Positions 33,052 through 39,714 of a stretch of 46,332 nt of DNA are shown here, in pieces. The position numbers were made by a program, and so were the translations under genes. The notes under the pieces were generated by a model, which saw only the letters and a program-made list of their open reading frames with translations, searched no databases and was not told where the DNA came from. Position 1 is the stretch's first letter; each line of letters opens with the position of its first letter. This stretch comes from a virus. The stretch is taken from the IMG/VR virus record IMGVR_UViG_3300031227_016760, positions 1 to 46,332 of that record; one strand, given 5' to 3'.

Positions 33052-33732
33052 TCATTGACTGCGGTTTTCGGCTGGCTCCGTATTATCAGACATTATTTCC
33101 GCGTTTTGCTTGTTTTCCTCGTCGTCGTCGACGATCTGCGCCTCAATCACCTTGCGCTCGGGTGGTAGCTGCCCCGCCGGTTGCCCTGCCCCTTCGCCGA
33201 GTATCTGCACAATCATGTGCTGAATCGTCATCTGCCCGCCGGTGGTTTCCGGTCGCTTGTCCCGGCGAACGGCAAGCTGTCTGAGGAGGGTCGATATCCG
33301 TCCGCTGTGTTGAGCCAAAGCCCGATCTGCTCCACCGATAGTGGCGACGTGTTCCTTGGCGCAGCGGAACGCCAGTTCGTGAAGAAGGATCTCATCGGCC
33401 ACCAGGTCAACCTTGTAAAGTTCCCGCACCTCTTCCTTGACCGCATCGTAAATATCGAACTCTTCCTGCGACAGCAGCCGCTTGGCGTTTGCTCCATGGA
33501 TGACCGACAGCGTGTTGCCTTTCATCGTCTCCTTTAGGATCGGCGCTTGCTTGGTGTTGAGTTCGGCTAAGTGGGGCGGAGCTACCCCTTTCACGCCGCC
33601 TTTGCTCTTGCCCGGCGGGTGCGCACCATGCATGCGACAAACGTTGTATCCCTTGACCGCTGGGTTCTTGCACCGCTTGCCGGAGCGCTTTGACTTGGCT
33701 GTGCATCGGCGTTGGTTCTCATTTAGTGGCAC
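33052..33732 (-). CDS. Terminase small subunit-like protein with zinc knuckle
   Basis: About 226 aa. The N-terminus has C-x8-GKRC-x10-CRMHG (RRCTAKSKRSGKRCKN ... VCRMHGAHPPGKSKGG), the HGxxxPG signature of a phage small-terminase-like family. A helical middle (KRLLSQEEFDIYDAVKEEVREL, then HVATIGGADRALAQHSGRIS) and an acidic tail follow. It should recognise the packaging site and stimulate TerL. GTG 33732 is chosen because GGGAGAGGT precedes it by six bases; the upstream in-frame codons overlap the preceding stop. It is separated from TerL by the integrase gene. Confidence 0.75.
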   Translation of the reverse strand: MPLNENQRRCTAKSKRSGKRCKNPAVKGYNVCRMHGAHPPGKSKGGVKGVAPPHLAELNTKQAPILKETMKGNTLSVIHGANAKRLLSQEEFDIYDAVKEEVRELYKVDLVADEILLHELAFRCAKEHVATIGGADRALAQHSGRISTLLRQLAVRRDKRPETTGGQMTIQHMIVQILGEGAGQPAGQLPPERKVIEAQIVDDDEENKQNAEIMSDNTEPAENRSQ

Positions 33733-33736
33733 ATCG

Positions 33737-34012
33737 TCACCTCTCCCTACTTTCACAAGGTGTTGCCGACACCGTCCAGAAGAAAAGCCGCCAGCCGAGG
33801 CGCAGCCAGGTACTTGAGCGTCTTTGTGGTCGATGTGGTGTTTTTTGGAGTTCTCGACAGATAGCGGCCATTTTTGGTGCGAGGGCTTTGATTGTGTTTT
33901 CGATCTGGTCGCGTTCTTTTTTTGAGGGGTTTAGGCGTTGGCGGAGGATGTCGAGTTGGTCGGCGCTGATGGCTATGTTTGGGTTGGCGTTTTTGGTTTC
34001 GATCGGCTTCAT
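33737..34012 (-). CDS. Small protein upstream of TerS (91 aa)
   Basis: Starts MKPIETKNANPNIAISADQL with AGGGG upstream. The first ~60 residues are coherent and helical (LNPSKKERDQIENTIKALAP, AAICRELQKTP). The C-terminal ~30 residues (RRSSTWLRLGWRLFFWTVSA) are Arg/Trp-rich and are encoded by the 31-bp repeat shared with gene V, read in another frame, so the tail may be a recombination product. It ends 4 nt before TerS. No family recognised. Confidence 0.5.
   Translation of the reverse strand: MKPIETKNANPNIAISADQLDILRQRLNPSKKERDQIENTIKALAPKMAAICRELQKTPHRPQRRSSTWLRLGWRLFFWTVSATPCESRER
33763..33793. repeat. 31-bp direct repeat, copy 2 (near integrase)
   Basis: Matches 13799-13829 at 30 of 31 positions, same orientation (one C/T difference). 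The core is ACCGTCCAGAAGAAAAGCC. The two copies are translated in different frames and their flanks are unrelated, so the match is at DNA level and not protein conservation. This copy is ~830 bp from integrase. Confidence 0.6.
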
Positions 34013-34214
34013 GATGGCCCCTATTCTGCACCAAAAGAGGGGTACTAGCGGAACTGGTATTTTCGTTCAGAGGCAATCGACCATCTTGACTAGGGTACAT
34101 CTGATGGGGTTTATACTTCTTCCTGTATCCCATTCCCCTTAATCTGTATAGAGTTGTGAGATTGGTAGACTAGAACATAAGACTAGGTAGTCTGCACAGA
34201 TAAGGTAGATAGGG
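34013..34214. other. Non-coding AT-rich stretch next to the PBP fragment
   Basis: Between the 91-aa gene and the PBP fragment. No convincing ORF, tRNA cloverleaf or strong promoter is seen. The right half is rich in TAG and TAGAC-like words (34160-34212). The left edge of the PBP homology falls at about 34215. Confidence 0.4.
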
Positions 34215-35085
34215 CTTTACCGGGCAGCTCGTTCAAACCGATCGTTTACGCCGCCGCGCTGCAAGCCGGGCTGACCCCCGCCTCCATCTTCCCCGACACC
34301 GCGCTGGTCTTCGCCGACAACTGGCGACCGGCCAACTACGACCGCAAGTTCCGCGGTTATATGTCCATGCGCGACGCGCTGACCAAGTCGATCAATACGA
34401 TCACCATTCGCATCGCCGAGGCGGTGGGCGTCGATTTCATTCTGCGTTTCGCCCGCCGGCTGGGCATGGCAAGCCTGACCAAAGGCGATCTTTCGATGGC
34501 GATCGGCACCTACGAGGTCTTGACGTTGGAGATGGTCAACGCCTACGCCGTGTTCGCTTCGGGCGGGTTGTTGTCCGATCCGGTGTTCGTTACCGAAGTG
34601 GTCACCGACAACGGCGAAGTGCTGGAAAAATACGCCATCAGCGAATTTGTCTCCGAAGCACCGCCCATGCTCGACACGCCCAACCTGCGCAACTTCAAAA
34701 CGCAGAACCTGCCGGACGACCAGTTGCAGGAAGGGGTCGATCCGATGCTCGATCATCTCCGCGACGAATTCATGGAAGATTTCGCCATCGGCGTCACCCC
34801 CACGCCCGAACCGACACCCGAACCGACGCCCGAACCGCAAGGGTACGTGCCGCCGGAAATCCGCGCGCAGCAAGAGGCAATCCGCGAGAAAGTGCTCGAT
34901 CCGCAAGTGGCTTACGTAATCACCAGCATGATGCACAGTGTGGCCTCCGTCGGCACCGGCGCGCGCTCGAATACGCTGCAACGCACGCTCGCCGGTAAAA
35001 CCGGCACCACCAACAATTACGCCGACGCCTGGTTCATCGGCTACTCGCCGCAACTACTCGCCGGCGTCTGGGTCGGTTACGAACA
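34215..35085 (+). pseudogene. Fragment of a cellular class A PBP transpeptidase (PBP1A-like)
   Basis: About 290 codons of a transpeptidase domain. It enters in mid-domain at PGSSFKPIVYAAALQAGL (SxxK box), continues through DALTKSINTITIRIAEAVG (SxN box) and NTLQRTLAGKTGTTNNYAD (KTG box), and breaks off at PQLLAGVWVGYE. All three penicillin-binding motifs are present, but the glycosyltransferase half and the C-terminus are missing. There is no start codon upstream in frame (TAG at 34184). A 30-residue insertion with PTPEPTPEPTPEP repeats is typical of some PBP1A proteins. Beyond 35085 the frame runs antisense into the HTH gene, so the join is not a natural gene end. A captured host fragment or a chimeric assembly are both possible. 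Confidence 0.8.
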
Positions 35086-35539
35086 CTGTAAAAGCCATCG
35101 GCGACTGCGTGGTGGTCTTGACGTGGCCAAGGCCCGCAGCGACGAGGGCCGCGCGAACGTCCCGCGCGAGGGCTTTGCGCGCAGTCTCCATTTCTCGCTT
35201 CGCCATCGTCGCGTCCAGCCGCCCCCGCTCGCTGTAAAGATGGTCGCCGGGCGACCAATTGAATGCAATCATAAACCAGCCGCTGGCAAATTCAACGCCG
35301 GAGATCGGCACGGCGGCGAGTGCGGACTTGACCTTGGGCAGCGTGGCCGCGCCATCTTTGGCGGACAACAGTTGCTGGGTCAGCTCCCGGTACAGGTTGA
35401 GCGCGCCCTCTTCAATCACGTAATCCCGCCCGACCTTGCGAGCGGCGATCCGCCCCGCGCGGCACTGCTGCGTGATTGTGGACTGGGTGACGTTCAAATA
35501 TTCGGCGGCTTTTTTGGTCCCGTATAGCAGTGATCTCAT
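35054..35539 (-). CDS. Helix-turn-helix protein (excisionase/regulator-like), 3' end probably altered
   Basis: 161 aa. Residues ~5-50 (YGTKKAAEYLNVTQSTITQQ, then GRIAARKVGRDYVIEEGAL) are a MerR/excisionase-type winged HTH. The middle (DGAATLPKVKSALAAVPISG) and a basic helix (DATMAKREMETARKALARDV) follow. The last ~15 residues are encoded over the PBP fragment border, so the native C-terminus may be lost. SD GGGAGGA precedes ATG 35539. Behind a near-consensus promoter and close to integrase, it may be an excisionase or lysogeny regulator. No CI-like repressor was found elsewhere. Confidence 0.65.
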   Translation of the reverse strand: MRSLLYGTKKAAEYLNVTQSTITQQCRAGRIAARKVGRDYVIEEGALNLYRELTQQLLSAKDGAATLPKVKSALAAVPISGVEFASGWFMIAFNWSPGDHLYSERGRLDATMAKREMETARKALARDVRAALVAAGLGHVKTTTQSPMAFTVFVTDPDAGE

Positions 35540-35591
35540 CGTTCGATCCTCCCGTTTTTTTTTGGTTTGTGGTTAGTGCTTCCATGCCTTC

Positions 35592-35620
35592 AATATAGCG
35601 TCTAGCAGCTATGCTGTCAA
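35592..35620 (-). promoter_or_regulatory. Near-consensus sigma70 promoter of the HTH gene
   Basis: TTGACA (35615-35620), 17-bp spacer, TATATT (35592-35597). Inside the spacer an inverted repeat ATAGC/GCTAT (35595-35599 and 35608-35612) overlaps the -10 edge and could bind a repressor. The predicted leader is ~45 nt. Confidence 0.7.
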
Positions 35621-35727
35621 GCTCTATTTTCATTCGCCGAAAAAACCTTGGGCCGGTCGAAAACAACCTCGTCATTTAGTTGTGAAAGAACCGCTCGCGA
35701 GTCCCCTACGGTGTATGATTTTTCCAT
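35617..35727 (-). CDS. Possible 36-aa protein
   Basis: MEKSYTVGDSRAVLSQLNDE ... FSANENRA*. Composition is protein-like and it begins just after the M15-like stop, but the SD (GGG at 9 nt) is weak and its stop lies within the HTH promoter -35. It could equally be a chance ORF. Confidence 0.3.
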   Translation of the reverse strand: MEKSYTVGDSRAVLSQLNDEVVFDRPKVFSANENRA

Positions 35728-35731
35728 TTTT

Positions 35732-36042
35732 TCATGCCCAGGCCGCCTGAACATGCACGCCGTCGTAGTTGCTGAACCGGCCGCCCCAGACCAAGCCGTG
35801 CTTTTCGGCGATCTCGCCCCAGCGATCGAATAGATCGCGTAGGTCAGGCGAATGGATGTCTTGCCGGATCGTGAAGGCCAGCCGAAATTCGGAGAAACTC
35901 TTTTTTGCGCCAAAAGCCGCAGTTGCCTTTTCTGCTGTTTGTTCGGCTCTCCGCTGGCGATCAGCCGGAATATCCGGCACAGTTTCTTGTGCGTTTTCCG
36001 GGCCGCGAAATACCGGCGAATGCGGGAGATGAAATTCATGTG
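35732..36042 (-). pseudogene. M15-like peptidase remnant split by a frameshift
   Basis: Two frames are needed. MNFISRIRRYFAARKTHKKL through QKRQLRLLAQK reads in the frame of the Cys-rich gene. After the A6 run near 35912 the neighbouring frame continues SFSEFRLAFTIRQDIHSPDLRDLFDRW and EKHGLVWGGRFSNYDGVHVQ to a stop at 35732. The end resembles the last third of M15 peptidases (LGL.WGGRW..D..HFQ), but the zinc motif SxHxxGxAxD is present only as SFSEFRLAFT. It is either a decayed endolysin or a real small protein with a sequencing indel. The heptamer here is not in register for -1 slippage. Confidence 0.35.
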
Positions 36043-36432
36043 CCACCCCGCTTCCCAGTGTTCATCGCCAAAATAATCGGCTAAACATTTTGGGGAACAA
36101 AAGCGTTCGCCAGAGCAATACTCGGAAGGCCGATAACCGATTAGGTGTAGTTTCCCGCATTTCCAGCATCTAAAATATTTCAGGGTTACAATTCGTATTA
36201 CCCCCCAGCCCAGCCACCGAAAAAGACCGCCATCCAGCGCGATAAATTGAGCAACGCACGCTCGCCGGAGCCAGAAATCACCACAACGTGAGCATTCCCG
36301 GTCCGGTTGATAGACGGAGTAGACTTCGACCATGTTGCAGCCAAGAAAAAAACAACGCAGGTACCACAAGCATTCATGCGTAACCATGAAGTTGTAGCGT
36401 ATTTCGCTCAGATCATTAATCAGCTTTCTCAT
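35900..36432 (-). CDS. Cys-rich zinc-ribbon-like protein, 3' end uncertain
   Basis: MRKLINDLSEIRYNFMVTHE..., then ECSRCGDFW, then YFRCWKCGKLHLIG, then EYCSGERFCSPKCLADYFG: three CxxC-type pairs, suggesting one or two zinc ribbons. A hydrophobic stretch (FRWLGWGVIRIVTLK) lies between them. The frame stays open to 35617, but after ~35910 it turns into low-complexity S/A/T/G sequence typical of an off-frame reading. It starts 14 nt after the ParB-like stop with AGGA upstream. Function unknown. Confidence 0.45.
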
Positions 36433-36445
36433 CACACCATCCTAG

Positions 36446-37846
36446 TTATTTCCGCACCTTGGCGCCGAGCGCTTGCAGGACCTCCCCGGCGCCATCCTTT
36501 CCCAACACTCCGGCCTCTCGCAGAACACCCCGGACATTCGCCCGCCCGACGCCTAGTTCTTTGGCGGTGGCGTTGATCGAACCGGTTTCTTTGTACTTGG
36601 CAACAATTCGCTCCACCCGCTCCTGGCGAGAGTCGGCTTTGCTGCTGGATGGGACGAAAACCATCGCCGGGCCGGGAACGAATTTGTGGACTTTGCCCAT
36701 TAATTCCGGCGGCAACACTTCAGCCAGGTTGATATAATTTTTATTCCCCCGCTTGCGCCTGGGGTTTGCTCGCGTGTGCCCACGAGCTTCCACGATATCG
36801 CCGATAAAGTCGGGGCAGATATTCCGGTGGGCGTCCCATTTTACGGGCACCATGTTTTCTTCGGCGTCATCGAAGTGCCCTTCCTCACAGAATACCAGCG
36901 GCGAGTAACCGGCCGCTTTTCCTTCCTCGTCCAGCGGATGCCGTTTGAAATTCATGCAGGCTTTGCAGACTGCATTTGTGCTAGGACCATTCATCGGCTT
37001 TTCGTCGCCGTGATACAGGGCCAGCAATGATTCGACCATTTCAAGCTGAGCCTGCTTGCCATTGAGCCGGGAAATTTGCAGCAGATCGCCCTTGCGTTCC
37101 TCGATTTCCGTGCCACGAATGATCGCCTTCACGGCGGGATTAATTCTCTCAGCAATCTGCACGTCCTCGTTAATCGTGCGAGGTGCTTGGCCGGTAATCG
37201 GCGCAACGCTTTTTGAAAACGATTGCGGGTGTTCGGGGGGAGTGGTTTTCGGGCCACCCTGCGGGTTTGTTGGCGGCGTGGTTTTTTCTTGACATTTCGC
37301 CGGCTTGGCCTCGGCTTTGCCGCTGTCTTTCAATACGTGGGCGGATTCCGCTCTCGCATGGGTGGTTTGTGGCGTATGTGCAGTTTGGTCTTTTTTTGAC
37401 CACCGATCTTTTGCCGCGCCATGACCTTCTTTGGCCCAACGCTTTCCGGCCAAATCTTGCCCCGTTTTCTTTTTGGCCTCCGGGTACATCGTCTGATAAA
37501 GCCTCTTGCGCCGCTGTAGTAATTCGCCGCGTTCCAGTGCCGTCAAATGCCTACGGGCAATGTTTTCATCTACCTCGGCCAACTCCGCCTGCAGGGTGGA
37601 AAGGGACTTGACCACAGCCGGGATCGCCGCCAAACCCAACATGGAAAATGCCTCTAACCGGTGGAGACCGGCTACCAGGTTGTTTTCGGTATCCACCGTG
37701 ATCGGGTTGAGTAATCCGTTGGTCCGGATGGACCGGGCCAATTCACCCACGACTTCGTTATTCAGCCCATGCCGTCTCTCTTCCGTCACCCGGACATTGC
37801 CGACTTTGATCCGCATAACCGTTCCGAGAATGTCGTTTTCCGCCAT
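36446..37846 (-). CDS. ParB-like DNA-binding protein with Cys cluster
   Basis: About 466 aa. The N-terminal ~100 residues are a ParB/Srx-type domain: VGELARSIRTNGLLNPITVDTENNLVAGLHRLEAF, where GLHR replaces the GxxR box. The middle (~150-270) is basic and Pro-rich, probably disordered. Residues ~330-400 hold C/H residues (NAVCKACMNFKRHP, LVFCEEGH, HRNICPDF), a likely zinc site. The C-terminal HTH is INATAKELGVGRANVRGVLR. It could be a regulator or DNA-organising factor; no ParA partner is present, so plasmid-style partition is unlikely. ATG 37846 follows GAAGGA; the upstream extension is rejected. Confidence 0.7.
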   Translation of the reverse strand: MAENDILGTVMRIKVGNVRVTEERRHGLNNEVVGELARSIRTNGLLNPITVDTENNLVAGLHRLEAFSMLGLAAIPAVVKSLSTLQAELAEVDENIARRHLTALERGELLQRRKRLYQTMYPEAKKKTGQDLAGKRWAKEGHGAAKDRWSKKDQTAHTPQTTHARAESAHVLKDSGKAEAKPAKCQEKTTPPTNPQGGPKTTPPEHPQSFSKSVAPITGQAPRTINEDVQIAERINPAVKAIIRGTEIEERKGDLLQISRLNGKQAQLEMVESLLALYHGDEKPMNGPSTNAVCKACMNFKRHPLDEEGKAAGYSPLVFCEEGHFDDAEENMVPVKWDAHRNICPDFIGDIVEARGHTRANPRRKRGNKNYINLAEVLPPELMGKVHKFVPGPAMVFVPSSSKADSRQERVERIVAKYKETGSINATAKELGVGRANVRGVLREAGVLGKDGAGEVLQALGAKVRK

Positions 37847-37887
37847 GATGTTTTCCTTCTCCCCCTCAGCCCCTTGGTTTTTTGTTG

Positions 37888-38070
37888 TCAAAATTTGTTG
37901 CTCCGTTTCGTGACGGGGTATGGCAGGCACCCAAGAAATACATGGCCCGAAGGCCGAAAATAAAAAGCTAGCTCTTGTTCGCCCGGCGGTTCCAGGCATC
38001 GATTGCTACCTTGAATCGAATATTCCAGGCCGTGATTTTCGTCGATTGTCGCTGTGATTTTATTAGGCAT
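37888..38070 (-). CDS. Small protein (60 aa) in early operon
   Basis: MPNKITATIDENHGLEYSIQ ... PVTKRSNKF. The SD GGAGG is seven bases upstream and the start abuts the preceding stop. No family recognised; the second half looks less protein-like. Between ParB-like and TSCPD genes. Confidence 0.5.
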   Translation of the reverse strand: MPNKITATIDENHGLEYSIQGSNRCLEPPGEQELAFYFRPSGHVFLGCLPYPVTKRSNKF

Positions 38071-38127
38071 CTACTCATCCTCCATTCGTTTTTTATCTGT
38101 CCACTCCGGCCAATCGCGTTCTTTCAT
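38071..38127 (-). CDS. Possible 18-aa peptide
   Basis: MKERDWPEWTDKKRMEDE*. Its ATG overlaps the TSCPD stop (ATGA), and its last codons carry the SD of the next gene. It could be a coupling peptide rather than a functional protein. Confidence 0.3.
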   Translation of the reverse strand: MKERDWPEWTDKKRMEDE

Positions 38128-38684
38128 TCGATCACCTCGACATGCGAAAGCGGGAATGATCCGGCGCCGAAAATGTAGACAATCGCCTGTGCGCCGTTCA
38201 TTTCCGCCGGAAGTTTTGCCGTGCCGAGTGCTCCTGCGCCGCCCCGCTCCCGGAACCAATAGCGCACCTTGACGCCCTCTTGCGGAAACCCGGCGTTGAA
38301 ATCGGCGACCATTTTCCGTTGGTTTTCCAGGTAGATCTTCTGTCTCATTTTTTCCTCATCTTCTTGTTGAAGATTTTCCGCTTCTTCGCGCAGGGCATCG
38401 GCGAAAACGTGGGTACAGTTGCGGTTGCCGTCGACCGCCGGGCATTTCGGCATGCGAATGGCCTTGGCTACCAACTCGACGGGAACACCGCATTTCAGGT
38501 ACAGCGAAATCAGCCTGCCCAGCGAATCGACCAGCAGCTTGCAATCCGGACGTCCCACCGTCAGGAACACCTCGCACAGCCCGGCGTTATCGCGGTTGAC
38601 GCTGACGTAGCAGGCGCCGCACGGCAGTTTTTCTTTGACCGTCACGCCCGGCACTCGCGGTGGTCGCTTGCGCGGATTACTCAT
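38124..38684 (-). CDS. Standalone TSCPD-domain protein
   Basis: 186 aa. Residues ~5-85 match the TSCPD domain otherwise found at the C-terminus of class II ribonucleotide reductases: RPPRVPGVTVKEKLPCGACY, VSVNRDNAGLCEVFLTVGR, DSLGRLISLYLKCGVPVELV, then MPKCP. Residues ~100-186 are helical then beta (FPQEGVKVRYWFRERGGAGA). No RNR is encoded in the window, so the domain may act in trans on host RNR or bind nucleotides itself. It overlaps the HldE2-like gene (ATGA). Confidence 0.75.
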   Translation of the reverse strand: MSNPRKRPPRVPGVTVKEKLPCGACYVSVNRDNAGLCEVFLTVGRPDCKLLVDSLGRLISLYLKCGVPVELVAKAIRMPKCPAVDGNRNCTHVFADALREEAENLQQEDEEKMRQKIYLENQRKMVADFNAGFPQEGVKVRYWFRERGGAGALGTAKLPAEMNGAQAIVYIFGAGSFPLSHVEVIE

Positions 38685-39166
38685 ATCTTTTTCGCCTTCT
38701 CAATAATTCCAGTTGTCGAACTATTTATGCCAACGTCGATGGTTTTTACCTGCCCGCCCCACCCCTTCACCATTTTTGCGCCGACTATTTTTTCCACGGG
38801 CCAATCGGGACCTTTGACCAAAACATCGGGCCGAAGAAGGCTGATGATTTTGGCCGGCGTCGTTTCGGAAAACCCCGCGACAAAATCAACGAACGGCCAG
38901 GCGGCAAGCATGTTCATCCGCATTTCCAGCACATTGAACGGTCGGCCCTCGCCCTTGTTGGCATAGACGCTGGCGTCGTTATTCACCGCCACGACCAGCA
39001 TGTCGCCGGCTGTGGCGGCTTCCTGCAAAAAACGCAGGTGCCCTTCGTGCAAAATATCGAAGCAGCCGTTCGTGAAAACAATGACCGGCGGTCGCTTCCA
39101 CCGCTTCGTCCATTGGAGGTAAATCCGCAAATCGTAACGTGAAAATATCTTCTGCCGCCCGGTCAT
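38681..39166 (-). CDS. hldE2-like: HldE2/RfaE2-type nucleotidyltransferase
   Basis: 161 aa. A typical adenylyltransferase of the RfaE2/TagD superfamily: VFTNGCFDILHEGHLRFLQEA with the HxGH-type box (HEGH), VVAVNNDASV, a GRPFN-VLEMRMNMLAAWPFVDFV segment, LRPDVLVKGPDWPVEKIVGA, and VKTIDVGINSSTTGIIEKA near the end. HldE2 makes ADP-heptose from heptose-1-phosphate for LPS. The kinase half (HldE1) is absent. In the early operon it could supply an activated sugar for the late glycosyltransferase, or boost host LPS heptose. Confidence 0.85.
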   Translation of the reverse strand: MTGRQKIFSRYDLRIYLQWTKRWKRPPVIVFTNGCFDILHEGHLRFLQEAATAGDMLVVAVNNDASVYANKGEGRPFNVLEMRMNMLAAWPFVDFVAGFSETTPAKIISLLRPDVLVKGPDWPVEKIVGAKMVKGWGGQVKTIDVGINSSTTGIIEKAKKI

Positions 39167-39714
39167 AACGCTTTCCCTTCTTCTTCCAACCGCAGCAGTT
39201 TCTCCACCATGACGATCGCTCGCTCGCCTTCGCCATCGTCGTAGCGTTTGCGAGCGCGGATCTCACAGATTGCCGCGTCATCGCCGCAAATCACGCCGCT
39301 AATGGCGTCAATCAACGATTTGATCTGGTTGTCCAGGTCGGGCTTGGTTGTCGGCAGCAGCCACCCGGCACGAGCGTTTGGCAGATCGCGTTTGCGCATA
39401 CTTTTGGGAATCTTTTTGTAGACCATGATCCGCACCCGAAGTTGGCCGGTCATCGGCTTGATGTGCTGCGTTTCCATTGCCTCCACGCAACGCTGGTAGA
39501 CATTGGATTCGTAGGTCACGGTCTTTTCCGGGGTGCGCATGTTGATCTTGGCAAACGTCCCCATGCGAATCGCGCTGGCTTTCGGGCGCCCTTTCGGTAC
39601 GCACGGGCCGGGAACAATAAAAATCAGGCTGTCGTCGACGAAGTTTTTCAGCTTCCCGTCGAAGAAGTGCTCAGAAGGGCTAATCGCTTTTCCTTGTTCT
39701 TTTGCTTCGCTCAT
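39163..39714 (-). CDS. rusA-like: RusA-like Holliday junction resolvase
   Basis: 183 aa. FIVPGPCVPKGRPKASAIR near the start, then LLPTTKPDLDNQIKSLIDAISGVICGDDAAICEIRARKRYD; the paired Asp residues of KPDLDN and the GDDA box are the RusA metal-binding set. It resolves branched DNA before packaging. An N-terminal ~35-residue extension precedes the fold. Overlaps HldE2 and DnaB (ATGA both times). Confidence 0.85.
   Translation of the reverse strand: MSEAKEQGKAISPSEHFFDGKLKNFVDDSLIFIVPGPCVPKGRPKASAIRMGTFAKINMRTPEKTVTYESNVYQRCVEAMETQHIKPMTGQLRVRIMVYKKIPKSMRKRDLPNARAGWLLPTTKPDLDNQIKSLIDAISGVICGDDAAICEIRARKRYDDGEGERAIVMVEKLLRLEEEGKAL

Noticed and set aside
34141-34214. Possible tRNA or att-type tRNA remnant next to the PBP fragment
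   Set aside because: No cloverleaf stems or T-loop could be built.
34361-35527. 388-aa plus-strand ORF
   Set aside because: Its first part is the PBP fragment, but after ~35085 it reads antisense through the HTH gene, so it is not a single protein.
35905-35920. A AAA AAG heptamer at the M15-like ORF as a programmed -1 frameshift
   Set aside because: The heptamer is in register only in the downstream frame, and a -1 slip from there leads to the wrong frame; an indel is more likely.
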